From assembly GCA_025358985.1 (NCBI GenBank), contig JANYHQ010000349.1, forward strand, positions 1-7,248: a stretch of 7,248 bases of DNA, written 5' to 3'. Below, piece after piece: positions 1 through 6,205 of this stretch (position 1 is the first letter of the stretch; each line of letters starts with the position of its first letter). The DNA is from Acidimicrobiales bacterium (GTDB taxonomy: Bacteria > Actinomycetota > Acidimicrobiia > Acidimicrobiales > JANYDT01). A program made the position numbers and the translations under genes. The notes beneath the pieces were generated by a model. The model saw nothing but the letters and a program-made list of their open reading frames with translations, searched no databases and was not told the origin of the DNA.

Positions 1-74
1 CGCAGCAATTCGCGCAGGATCCCGAGCCGCTCATCGCGCTGGTGGACCACGTGCGCGAACTGTCTCAGCGCTGA
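1..74 (+). CDS. C-terminal end of an unidentified protein (5' truncated by window edge)
   Basis: Reading from base 3, an open frame gives 23 residues ending in ...ALVDHVRELSQR and a TGA at 72-74. The composition (charged, amphipathic, helix-like) and GC-rich third positions fit the tail of a real gene. The other two plus-strand frames give low-complexity Arg/Ser/Ala-rich peptides. The rest of the gene lies outside the window, so no family can be named. It converges on the large cyclase gene, with 22 bp between the two stop codons. The last codons, including the stop, form half of a perfect palindrome described separately. Confidence 0.55.
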   Translation, partial: QQFAQDPEPLIALVDHVRELSQR

Positions 75-80
75 GACAGT
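59..80. repeat. Perfect 22-bp palindrome over a stop codon, between convergent genes
   Basis: The left arm ACTGTCTCAGC (59-69) is followed directly by its exact reverse complement (70-80). As RNA it can fold into a 9-bp stem with a GCGC tetraloop on either strand. It covers the TGA of the upstream gene and sits 17 bp from the stop of the convergent cyclase gene, the usual place for a bidirectional terminator. No T tract follows on either strand, so a canonical intrinsic terminator is not supported. A protein-binding site is the alternative. Confidence 0.6.
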
Positions 81-96
81 CGCGGCAGACGGCTAC

Positions 97-3000
97 TCAG
101 GTGACGCCGTCGAAGCTTTCGACACTGACGTTGATCGCTGCACCGAGTTCCGCGAGCATCGTTCGTGCCTGGCGAAGCTCGGGTATGTCAAGGCCTGCCG
201 CAAAACGCGAAATGATCGTACTGAGCACTTCGTGGGCGCCAGCAGTGTTTGCGCCACGGAGGTGTAGGCGGGCGAGATCGACCGACGCACGCAGCGCCGG
301 GATCAGTGCGTTGCTGCCGAGAGCGACAGCAATCGCCCGTTCGAACACGATCTGGGCAGCATCTGGATCACCCGGACGAAGCGCAAGGAGGAGGTGACCC
401 TTGGAACGCAGGATGTCCGGATGAGCAATGGCCTCCCCGGTGTTACTGATGTGGGCTTCTGCTGCGTGGAGCACCTCGAGCCCGATGGCAGGCACATCGG
501 CGGCGAGATGTAAGCCAGCAAGGAGGTGGGCGAAATCGGGGAGGCCGAGGCGCGCTCCTGTCGCCAGGTACGCCTCGTAGCTCTCACGGAATTTGACGAT
601 GCCGACGGCGAGGTCGTTGCGGCTGTCGAGCCATCTCTCGAGAATCGAGGAGAGATGGAGCCAGTACGCGATGTTGCGATCGGCGGTGTATTCGCGGGTC
701 TTGGCGGCCCATATCGCCATGAGCTTCGGCTCCTTGCGCCCGGCATGGAACAGCGTCCGCATCCCCCACGCCTGAGCGAATGTCATCGGCTCGCCGATGG
801 CGTCGGCGAGGGCTAGGCTCTCATCGCTGTGCATCTGCGCCGCTTCTGCTTCGCCGAGATTCCACAGGACGGGCGCCAGGTACGCATGCGCCATCACCCC
901 CGAGTCGCCCTGCGCTCCGTAGATGAGCGACGGGTGGGCGGGGCGACGGTACAGCGAGATGGCCTGCTCGAAACTGGCCCGTGCCTGCTCGAACCGAGCG
1001 AGGTACATGTGCACCATGCCGATGTAGAGGTGTCCTTCGACGAGTTGTTCGTCGTCCTTGCTAGATAGGCCGAGGCCGAGCATCTCGTGTCCGAGTTTGA
1101 GCGCCGACGAGTAGTCCGCCCCCACATGGTGATGGATCCACAGCCCACGGATGATCGGGACGAGGGCCGAAGCGTTGCCCGTGGCCATGCACATCGCGCG
1201 CGCTCGCTCATATGGTTCCTCGATACCGGTCGATGCGTACCCGAAAGCGGCCTGGCGTGACGTAGCCAGATGGCTGAGGAGCTCGATGAGCAACTCGACG
1301 CGGTCGGCCGCGGACTTGCTGAGGTCCACGGCTTCGACGGCGTTGCCGAAGTGGTCCGCCGCCTCGGCAAAGGACGCGCTGGCAAGCGCTCGCATCCCCG
1401 CCGCTCGCCAGAATTGTATGGCGGCATCGTGTCGACCGGCGCGTGTGTAGTGGGCCGCCACGGTTTCCGGCTCACGTTCGGCCAGTGAGGGGAACCGGTC
1501 CACGATGGCCTGCGCGGCGTTGTCGTGGTGGGACTGTCGGCTGCGCTTGAGGAGCGACTCGTACGCAGCGTCATGGAGGAGCGCATGTCGGAATTCGTAT
1601 CTCGGGCCGCTGCCGCGTACGGAGCGGATGATGTTGTCCCTCAGCAGTTGGTCGACAGCGAGGCGAAGCTCGACTGGGCTCACCGGGCTGACCGCTTGCA
1701 GTACATCGAGTGCGAATTCACGGCCCAACACCGACGCCACCTGGGCGATTTCGCGCGCGCCCTGCAATTGGTCGAGGCGAGCTGTGAGCAGCCCCTGAAG
1801 TGTGGGAGGAACGGCAATGAGCCCGGCCATCGCGGCGGCGCCGTCGTGGCCGCGGTTTACTTCGGTCCTGCCTGATTCTTCGGCCCACCCGACGACGAGC
1901 ATTCGCGCCATCTCCTCGGCGAAGAGGGGGACTCCGTCGGCGTTGGCGATGACTCGAGCGCGCACCTCGTCGGAGATGGCGACGCCCCTGCTGGCTGCCG
2001 TGACGAGCTGTGACAACTGGTCCGAGGTCATGGGAGCGATGGGGAGGCTCACGATGTCGGCCATGGTGTCCCAAGGAGGTTCGAAGTCCGGCCGGAACGT
2101 GAAAATCGCAAACACGCGCGAGGACGCAATGTCCGCCACGATGCGGCCAAGCAGGTCCAGCGTGGTCGGGTCGGCCCAGTGGAGGTCTTCGACGATCAGT
2201 AAGAGCGGATACTGGTCGGCTCTGCGGACGAGCACCGCCTCCAGCACTTCGAGTGTGGTGGCGCGGATATCGAGTGAGGAGCGCTCATCGTGGCGCAACC
2301 CGCCATCGACCTCGACATCGACCGAGAGGAGGTTGGCAAGAAGAGGCAGGACCGCGTCGTCGTTGATGCCGACCCGAACCAGCGCTTCGCGCAGCGCTCC
2401 ACTCTGGGAGTCCGACGATGCGGAGCGATCCAATCCGACTGCATGCTCGATGTATCGGATCACCGGATGCAGCGCGGTGTTCTGGTGATGGGGGGAGCAT
2501 TGCCACACCTGGGAAGTGCCCTGGCCGCGGAGATGCTCTCGCACGGCGCGGGTGATTCGGCTCTTCCCGATCCCCGCCTGTCCCCAGATGTGCGCGATTG
2601 CTCCCTGTCCCTGAACGACACCATTCCAGCGATCGAGGAGCTGCGACAACTCCGGTTGGCGTCCGACGAACGGCGCCAGCCGACCTCGTTCGGAGATTTC
2701 CAACCTGTTCACGATGCCTGTGGCACGGATGACCTGCGATGCCATTGTGGGACTGGAGACGCCCTTGAGGGTGAGCATTCCAAGCGGCTCGGTTTCGAAG
2801 TAGCCGGCCACGAGACGTTGGGTCTCTGCGCTGATCAAGATCGTCCCGGGCTGTGCTGCGGCCTCCAATCGGGCGGCCACGTTGGGCACCTCACCGACGA
2901 TGGCGTACTCCTCGCGGGTCTTGCCGCCGCCCATCTCACCGGCCACCACAAGCCCGCTGTGAATGCCGATGCGGACCTGCAAGGACACACCGAAGCTTCG

Positions 3001-3372
3001 TTCGAGCCGGTCACGGTTGAGTTTTGCAACGCCCTCTACGATCCCCAATGCGGCGTGGATCGAACGATGCGGGTCGTCCTCGTGGGCAGTGGGATAGCCG
3101 AAGTAGACCAGAAGACCGTCGCCCATGTACTTGGCGGTGAAACCGCCGAAGCGCTCGGTGGCGTCGGCGCATACAACTTGGTAGGCGACGATGACATCGC
3201 GGAGATCTTCCGGATCGAGGCGTTCGGCGAGGGGAGTGGAGCCGACAAGGTCGCAGAACATGACCGTGACGTGGCGCCGTTGGCCTGCGTCCGCCCCCGT
3301 GACCGCGTGGCCGCACGTGCCACAGAAGCGCATCCCCGCCATGGTGGCCGATCCGCAGTTCCGGCAGGTCAC
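97..3372 (-). CDS. Zinc-ribbon / class III adenylate-guanylate cyclase / AAA ATPase / TPR regulatory protein
   Basis: Predicted cytoplasmic signalling protein of ~1091 residues that would make a cyclic nucleotide under control of an ATPase and a helical-repeat sensor. Numbering is from the GTG at 3372. A zinc ribbon has Cys 3, 6, 17 and 20. The cyclase catalytic domain (about 35-215) has metal-binding Asp41 (FCDLVGST) and Asp85 (KYMGDG), base-contacting Lys81, and transition-state Asn164 and Arg168 (PNVAARLE). The position that is Asp/Thr/Ser in typical adenylyl cyclases is Ala157. An AAA/STAND-like ATPase follows: Walker A GQAGIGKS (264-271) and Walker B LLLIVEDLHWAD (390-401). The remainder (about 635-1070) is alpha-helical with TPR-like segments such as ARFEQARASFEQAISLYRR. 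I chose GTG 3372 because GGAAGGGG lies 7 nt upstream and the zinc ribbon starts at once; ATG 3444 or TTG 3450 in the same frame would add 24-26 residues. Domain order matches a well-known family of cyclase-ATPase-TPR proteins common in actinobacteria and rhizobia. The physiological signal is unknown. Confidence 0.93.
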   Translation of the reverse strand: MTCRNCGSATMAGMRFCGTCGHAVTGADAGQRRHVTVMFCDLVGSTPLAERLDPEDLRDVIVAYQVVCADATERFGGFTAKYMGDGLLVYFGYPTAHEDDPHRSIHAALGIVEGVAKLNRDRLERSFGVSLQVRIGIHSGLVVAGEMGGGKTREEYAIVGEVPNVAARLEAAAQPGTILISAETQRLVAGYFETEPLGMLTLKGVSSPTMASQVIRATGIVNRLEISERGRLAPFVGRQPELSQLLDRWNGVVQGQGAIAHIWGQAGIGKSRITRAVREHLRGQGTSQVWQCSPHHQNTALHPVIRYIEHAVGLDRSASSDSQSGALREALVRVGINDDAVLPLLANLLSVDVEVDGGLRHDERSSLDIRATTLEVLEAVLVRRADQYPLLLIVEDLHWADPTTLDLLGRIVADIASSRVFAIFTFRPDFEPPWDTMADIVSLPIAPMTSDQLSQLVTAASRGVAISDEVRARVIANADGVPLFAEEMARMLVVGWAEESGRTEVNRGHDGAAAMAGLIAVPPTLQGLLTARLDQLQGAREIAQVASVLGREFALDVLQAVSPVSPVELRLAVDQLLRDNIIRSVRGSGPRYEFRHALLHDAAYESLLKRSRQSHHDNAAQAIVDRFPSLAEREPETVAAHYTRAGRHDAAIQFWRAAGMRALASASFAEAADHFGNAVEAVDLSKSAADRVELLIELLSHLATSRQAAFGYASTGIEEPYERARAMCMATGNASALVPIIRGLWIHHHVGADYSSALKLGHEMLGLGLSSKDDEQLVEGHLYIGMVHMYLARFEQARASFEQAISLYRRPAHPSLIYGAQGDSGVMAHAYLAPVLWNLGEAEAAQMHSDESLALADAIGEPMTFAQAWGMRTLFHAGRKEPKLMAIWAAKTREYTADRNIAYWLHLSSILERWLDSRNDLAVGIVKFRESYEAYLATGARLGLPDFAHLLAGLHLAADVPAIGLEVLHAAEAHISNTGEAIAHPDILRSKGHLLLALRPGDPDAAQIVFERAIAVALGSNALIPALRASVDLARLHLRGANTAGAHEVLSTIISRFAAGLDIPELRQARTMLAELGAAINVSVESFDGVT

Positions 3373-3379
3373 GCAAGCA

Positions 3380-3387
3380 CCCCTTCC
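3380..3387 (-). promoter_or_regulatory. Ribosome binding site deciding the GTG start of the cyclase gene
   Basis: On the minus strand GGAAGGGG lies 7 nt before GTG at 3372. It is purine-rich and complementary to the 16S anti-Shine-Dalgarno region. The alternative upstream starts (ATG 3444, TTG 3450) have only a GGTGGA-like stretch. This favours the shorter protein. Confidence 0.6.
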
Positions 3388-3453
3388 TGACGAGCGGTTG
3401 AAACCCCCAGTGCCAACCGTCCACGTCAACTTGCCACAGGTCATTTGCAATGT

Positions 3454-3471
3454 CCACCGAAGTCACGGTGG
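3454..3471. other. Small inverted repeat in the divergent intergenic region
   Basis: CCACCG (3454-3459) and CGGTGG (3466-3471) are separated by a 6-nt spacer. It lies in the ~154-bp gap between the divergent cyclase and SUKH-like genes, where both promoters should be. It could be an operator or simply chance in GC-rich DNA. I found no convincing -35/-10 pair on either strand: TTGACG and TTGGCA hexamers occur on the minus strand, but without a good -10 at the right distance. Confidence 0.25.
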
Positions 3472-3526
3472 GTGCTCGCCCGGCCAGACGACCGCGGCTG
3501 GTCCCAACTGCGGCGAGACTGGGGGG

Positions 3527-4150
3527 GTGCCCGACGACGTTCATCCCGCCCACGACTTGGACGAAGAGTTGCGCGCCGTCCTCCGTGACGTCTCCACTCA
3601 CAGCCTCGATGGTGAGGAGGTCCCCGCCGACCTTGCGGTGCTGTGGCGAGCCCAGTTGAGCGGTGACACCGATCTACTGGACGCCTACGAAATGGTACTG
3701 CTCGATGGATTGAGTACCGATGAGGCCACGGCCGGATTCAGGGTGGAAGACGGAGTGGAGCCGGCTGCGGCATTGGCTCTGGAGCGCACCGTGGACCAAA
3801 TCCGGTTCGTGGCCGAGGCCATGGACGGGGCACTGGTGGGGTACTGGGTAGGGGAGAAGCCGCGCCGAGTGGCGGACTCGCCTGTAGTGGTGCTCGACAC
3901 CGATGGGCAACTGGAACTGGGGGGCCGGACCCTGGCAGAAACGCTGCTGGCGTGGACCGATCCGGAGGATCCGGAAGAAGTGGCCGAGGTCTACGACGCC
4001 CTCTGTGCACTTGGTATCAGGATGGCGGCCGATACCCACGAGCGTATTTATGCCCGGCTTACCCCGTTCGATGATCCCAACCAGGTGACCCTCGGGTATC
4101 TCATCGATGAACGGATGCGTACCTCCACTGACGATCCATCTCGTGGCTGA
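3527..4150 (+). CDS. Hypothetical protein, SUKH (SMI1/KNR4)-like
   Basis: About 207 residues, acidic and probably cytoplasmic, with no signal peptide or membrane segment. The N-terminal third is helical (DLDEELRAVLRDV; LAVLWRAQLSGD). A central alpha/beta stretch (GALVGYWVGEKPRR, then PVVVLDTDGQLELGGRTLAETLLAW, residues about 104-145) resembles the core of SMI1/KNR4-family proteins: aromatic-rich strands, a loop, a strand ending in D-x-D/G, then a helix. In bacteria this superfamily includes immunity proteins of contact-dependent toxins and many uncharacterised housekeeping members. No toxin gene is adjacent, so an immunity role is not supported here. The start chosen is GTG 3527, the first plausible start in frame, but its Shine-Dalgarno is poor and it sits at the end of a G7 run (see findings). 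Its stop lies inside the following HAD gene (8-bp overlap), implying co-transcription and translational coupling. The gene is likely real; the family call rests on pattern recognition only. Confidence 0.65.
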   Translation: MPDDVHPAHDLDEELRAVLRDVSTHSLDGEEVPADLAVLWRAQLSGDTDLLDAYEMVLLDGLSTDEATAGFRVEDGVEPAAALALERTVDQIRFVAEAMDGALVGYWVGEKPRRVADSPVVVLDTDGQLELGGRTLAETLLAWTDPEDPEEVAEVYDALCALGIRMAADTHERIYARLTPFDDPNQVTLGYLIDERMRTSTDDPSRG

Positions 4151-4658
4151 ACATCCCCGGCGGCGTCCCGCGTTCCGGGTGCCGTACAACTGGTGGTGGC
4201 GCGAGGGTCCGGTGGAGCCTTCCAAGGCGGTTGTGTTCGATCTCGACGGGGTGTTGTCGGATGCGTCGCATCGTCAATACCTCATTCACGGAGCCCGGCG
4301 CAGTTGGAACCTGTTCTTCGATCTGTGTGGGGGAGACGCCGTGATTGGCGAAGGGGCCTCGCTGCTCGAAGAGGTAGACGAGGGTCAACGAGTGGTGTTG
4401 TGCACGGCTCGGCCGGCCCGCGTGGCACCCCAGACCCTCGACTGGTTGGAGCGCAACAACTTGCGCTGGGACTTACTCATCATGAGAGATCACGGTGACT
4501 ATTCAATAGCCCGGGAGTACAAGCAGTGGTCCGTAGAAGAGATGCGCGCATACGGATTTGAGCTGACCATGGCGGTGGAGGACGACCGTCGAAATCTGGC
4601 CATGTTCGAAGAAGAGGGAATCCCCAGCGTCTACGTGCACTCCGGCTACTTCGACTGA
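4143..4658 (+). CDS. HAD-superfamily phosphatase, similar to polynucleotide kinase 3'-phosphatase domain
   Basis: Predicted soluble Mg-dependent phosphohydrolase of ~171 residues. All four HAD motifs are visible (numbered from GTG 4143): motif I VFDLDGVLSD with nucleophile Asp33 and acid/base Asp35; motif II VVLCTARP with Thr88; a candidate motif III Lys127 in REYKQW; and motif IV AVEDDRRN with Asp147/Asp148. Spacing and the surrounding pattern (KAVVFDLDGVL, LCTARP, LLIMRDHGDY, VEDDRRNLAMFEEEGI) resemble the phosphatase half of T4-type polynucleotide kinase, which removes 3'-phosphates from nucleic-acid ends. No P-loop kinase domain is present, so it is a stand-alone phosphatase whose substrate (nucleic acid, nucleotide or small molecule) is unproven. 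GTG 4143 overlaps the upstream stop by 8 bp, but no clear ribosome site is visible; ATG 4107 (12 residues longer) and GTG 4179 are alternatives. It converges on yajQ with a 24-bp gap. Confidence 0.8.
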   Translation: MAEHPRRRPAFRVPYNWWWREGPVEPSKAVVFDLDGVLSDASHRQYLIHGARRSWNLFFDLCGGDAVIGEGASLLEEVDEGQRVVLCTARPARVAPQTLDWLERNNLRWDLLIMRDHGDYSIAREYKQWSVEEMRAYGFELTMAVEDDRRNLAMFEEEGIPSVYVHSGYFD

Positions 4659-4682
4659 CCGCCGAGCCGGGTGCCACCACGG

Positions 4683-5171
4683 CTAGTCGCGGAAGTTCTT
4701 GAACTGCAGCGGTAGCTCGAAGTCGTGAGCCTTCAGGGTGGCGATGGCGGCCTGCAGATCATCACGCTTCTTGGCGGTGACCCGCACGCAATCGCCCTGG
4801 GTGGACCCCTGCGCCCCCTTGGGTCCTTCTTCTTTGAGGAAGCGGTTAATTTCCTTGGCCTTGTCGGAACTGATACCCGCCTTGAGGGTGATCACCTGAC
4901 GGGCGCTGCCACGTGATGCCTCCTCCACCTTTCCGTGATCCAACGTCTTCAATGACACCTCGCGCCGAACAAGTTTCTCTTCAAGCACCTGGAGGAGCGC
5001 CTTGAGGCGGTCTTCGGTGGCTGAGGCCAGGGTGATCTTGGTGTCCACCAACTCGATGGAGGAATCGGTGTTCTTGAAGTCGAAGCGGGTGGTGACCTCC
5101 CGGACGGCCTGATCCACCGCGTTCTTCACCTCTTGCTCGTCGATCTCCGAAACAACGTCGAAACTGGGCAT
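4683..5171 (-). CDS. yajQ: YajQ-family nucleotide (cyclic-di-GMP)-binding protein
   Basis: A 162-residue protein, close to the usual YajQ length (~163), starting with the family signature MPSFDVVSEID and continuing TRFDFKNT, EEKLVRREVSLKTL and a C-terminal LPLQFKNFRD. The family fold is two ferredoxin-like alpha/beta modules. Characterised members bind cyclic-di-GMP and act with a transcription factor in Xanthomonas, while the E. coli protein has been reported to bind nucleotides and RNA; the ligand in this organism is unknown. The ATG at 5171 is fixed by the conserved N-terminus. GGGAG lies about 13 nt upstream within a short hairpin. The gene is head to head with tRNA-Tyr, so its promoter would have to overlap that tRNA gene. 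Codon use is ordinary for this genome (C-ending codons frequent), which makes it a useful contrast to tuf. Confidence 0.95.
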   Translation of the reverse strand: MPSFDVVSEIDEQEVKNAVDQAVREVTTRFDFKNTDSSIELVDTKITLASATEDRLKALLQVLEEKLVRREVSLKTLDHGKVEEASRGSARQVITLKAGISSDKAKEINRFLKEEGPKGAQGSTQGDCVRVTAKKRDDLQAAIATLKAHDFELPLQFKNFRD

Positions 5172-5185
5172 GCCGGGAGGCTAAT
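5158..5185 (+). promoter_or_regulatory. Tentative promoter for tRNA-Tyr
   Basis: TCGAAA (5158-5163) and GCTAAT (5180-5185) are separated by 16 bp. Each matches 4 of 6 bases of the sigma-70-type consensus, and the pair would start transcription around 5192, about 9 nt before the tRNA. The -35 element would lie inside the 5' end of yajQ. This is a weak match, chosen because a promoter must exist in this short space. Confidence 0.3.
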
Positions 5186-5190
5186 CTCCC
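5175..5190. other. Short hairpin between yajQ and tRNA-Tyr
   Basis: GGGAG (5175-5179) and CTCCC (5186-5190) flank a 6-nt spacer. On the minus strand the GGGAG arm is the only Shine-Dalgarno-like element before yajQ, so folding would sequester it. On the plus strand the spacer contains the tentative -10 of tRNA-Tyr. It may also be chance. Confidence 0.3.
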
Positions 5191-5200
5191 CTCTTCACTC

Positions 5201-5281
5201 GGATCGGTACCCAAGCGGCCAACGGGGGCAGACTGTAAATCTGCTGCGAGAGCTTCGAAGGTTCAAATCCTTCCCGGTCCA
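5201..5281 (+). tRNA. tRNA-Tyr (anticodon GTA)
   Basis: Class II tRNA of 81 nt. Acceptor GGATCGG pairs with CCGGTCC (one G-U pair). Anticodon stem GCAGA/TCTGC encloses loop CTGTAAA with anticodon GTA at 5235-5237. A long variable arm (about 5245-5258) and the T loop GTTCAAATCC follow, as expected for bacterial tRNA-Tyr. Discriminator A is followed by CCG, so the terminal CCA is not fully encoded and must be added post-transcriptionally. The gene starts 29 bp from the yajQ start codon and is followed by an intrinsic terminator. Confidence 0.97.
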
Positions 5282-5291
5282 CCGAGGAACG

Positions 5292-5321
5292 AACGCCCGA
5301 CCTTCACCGGTCGGGCGTTTT
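5292..5321 (+). terminator. Intrinsic terminator after tRNA-Tyr
   Basis: An 11-bp GC-rich stem (AACGCCCGACC at 5292-5302 with GGTCGGGCGTT at 5309-5319), a 6-nt loop TTCACC and a run of T at 5318-5321. It begins 11 bp after the tRNA-Tyr 3' end, so tRNA-Tyr is likely a single-gene transcript. The T run orients it to the plus strand. Confidence 0.88.
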
Positions 5322-5335
5322 GGTTCCGCGCCACA

Positions 5336-5365
5336 TTTGGTCAATCGCGATTTTGGTCAATCGCG
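5336..5365. repeat. 14-bp direct repeat upstream of the CAP-domain gene
   Basis: TTTGGTCAATCGCG occurs at 5336-5349 and again, exactly, at 5352-5365, a 16-bp period. It lies between the tRNA-Tyr terminator and the start of the secreted protein gene, ending 15 bp before its ATG. Possible uses are a regulator binding site or part of a promoter; no clear -10/-35 pair accompanies it. Confidence 0.6.
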
Positions 5366-5380
5366 CTGCGCAGTGTGCCG

Positions 5381-6136
5381 ATGAGCGCTCCCGTGATCAC
5401 GTCGCGCATCATCGTCTCCGCCACCACCGCTATCACCGCAATCGCCGCCTGTTTCCTCGTTGCCCCCGGCGCAGTGGCCGCTTCCCGGTCGGCCGTGGTG
5501 GGGGATCCGTGCGCCGGGCCAACCAGGAATGTCGATGCCGGCGCACGTCCCGTCACGTGTGCCACCACGGGGGCAGGGCGACGTTGGGTATGGTCGTCGC
5601 CGATTCCGGTCGTGGTGGCCGCGGATGCGCCGGTTCCACCCAGTTGGGCCGGGGTGGTGCCCAACATCGATGGCATCAACGCTGACCCGGCCTCACCGCC
5701 ATTGTCGGGGAGTTACCCCAGCCGAGCGGCCATGGAGAATCGGCTGGTGGAGATCGTCAACACCGAGCGTGCGGCGCGCGGGCTAAAAGCGGTGAGTGTG
5801 GACTGGCGGCTCACCCGTCTTGCTCGCTGGTGGGCTCAGAGTGCCGCCGACCCGGCCAATGCCGGCCGGGGCACCACTCACTGTCCACCCACAGTGTGCT
5901 CGCTGCGGGCGGCGGAGTTGGGCTATGTCAGCTTCGGTGAAGTAATCCGACCGTGGAGCCCCATGCCTGCAGGGGACATTGCCACCGAGCGTTTCTTCGT
6001 GGACTCGCCTCGTCACCTGGCCATCCTTACCGAGCCTCGCATCACGCACATTGCGTTTGGAGTATTCATCACGCCTAACGCTGACGGGTCGGCGGGATCA
6101 TTGGTGGTGGTGGGTCAGGTGGGGCGCGCCCGCTAG
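5381..6136 (+). CDS. Secreted CAP (SCP/PR-1-like) domain protein
   Basis: About 251 residues. An N-terminal signal peptide (Arg9, hydrophobic core about 10-29, AVA-A cleavage near residue 33) indicates export. After a Pro/Ala-rich linker, a CAP domain spans about 118-247: NTERAARGLKAV, LTRLARWWAQSAAD, His167 in TTHC, Glu187 in FGEVI, and DSPRHLAILTEPRITHIAFGV with His212, the bacterial equivalent of the SPxHxxxIL motif. Bacterial CAP proteins are extracytoplasmic and mostly of unknown function; lipid-binding and protease roles have been proposed. Four cysteines (44, 60, 168, 173) could form two disulfides after export. I chose ATG 5381 over the in-frame GTG 5375; neither has a clear ribosome site, so a leaderless or weakly initiated mRNA is possible. 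It converges on the acetyltransferase gene across a tandem repeat. Confidence 0.9.
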   Translation: MSAPVITSRIIVSATTAITAIAACFLVAPGAVAASRSAVVGDPCAGPTRNVDAGARPVTCATTGAGRRWVWSSPIPVVVAADAPVPPSWAGVVPNIDGINADPASPPLSGSYPSRAAMENRLVEIVNTERAARGLKAVSVDWRLTRLARWWAQSAADPANAGRGTTHCPPTVCSLRAAELGYVSFGEVIRPWSPMPAGDIATERFFVDSPRHLAILTEPRITHIAFGVFITPNADGSAGSLVVVGQVGRAR

Positions 6137-6205
6137 CTCAGAAGATGCTCCTTCTGAGAAGATGCTCCTTCTGAGAAGATGCGCCATTCTTAGAAGATGC
6201 GCTGC
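6137..6205. repeat. Four tandem ~17-bp repeats at a convergent gene junction
   Basis: Units are CTCAGAAGATGCTCCTT (6137-6153), CTGAGAAGATGCTCCTT (6154-6170), CTGAGAAGATGCGCCATT (6171-6188) and CTTAGAAGATGCGCTGC (6189-6205). The fourth unit is the 3' end of the acetyltransferase gene (codons for MQRIF and the stop, read on the minus strand), so the others look like degenerating tandem copies of it. The first unit with the start of the second also forms an 8-bp hairpin (CTCAGAAG 6137-6144, CTTCTGAG 6151-6158, 6-nt loop). This could serve as a transcription end point for both genes, although no T tract follows. Confidence 0.8.

Noticed and set aside
2290..3390. Long open frame (366 codons) on the plus strand opposite the cyclase gene
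   Set aside because: It is the antisense shadow of the zinc-ribbon/cyclase/ATPase coding region in GC-rich DNA. Its peptide has no recognisable domain, while the minus frame has intact motifs.
3674..4225. 183-codon minus-strand frame opposite the SUKH-like gene
   Set aside because: Arg/Gly/His-rich antisense translation without motifs. The plus frame shows regular alpha/beta patterning and leads into the overlapping HAD gene.
97..4658. A defence or toxin-immunity island built from the cyclase-ATPase, SUKH-like protein and HAD phosphatase
   Set aside because: A cyclic-nucleotide maker next to a SUKH-like gene is suggestive, but the genes are divergent, no effector, nuclease toxin or membrane protein is present, and there are no mobile-element marks. 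A regulatory or housekeeping reading is simpler.
5133..5384. Small plus-strand frame across tRNA-Tyr
   Set aside because: Its peptide is the translation of the tRNA-Tyr gene and terminator, a familiar false ORF.
6137..6205. CRISPR array
   Set aside because: Units are contiguous 17-18-bp tandem copies with no spacers and no cas genes; one unit is coding sequence.
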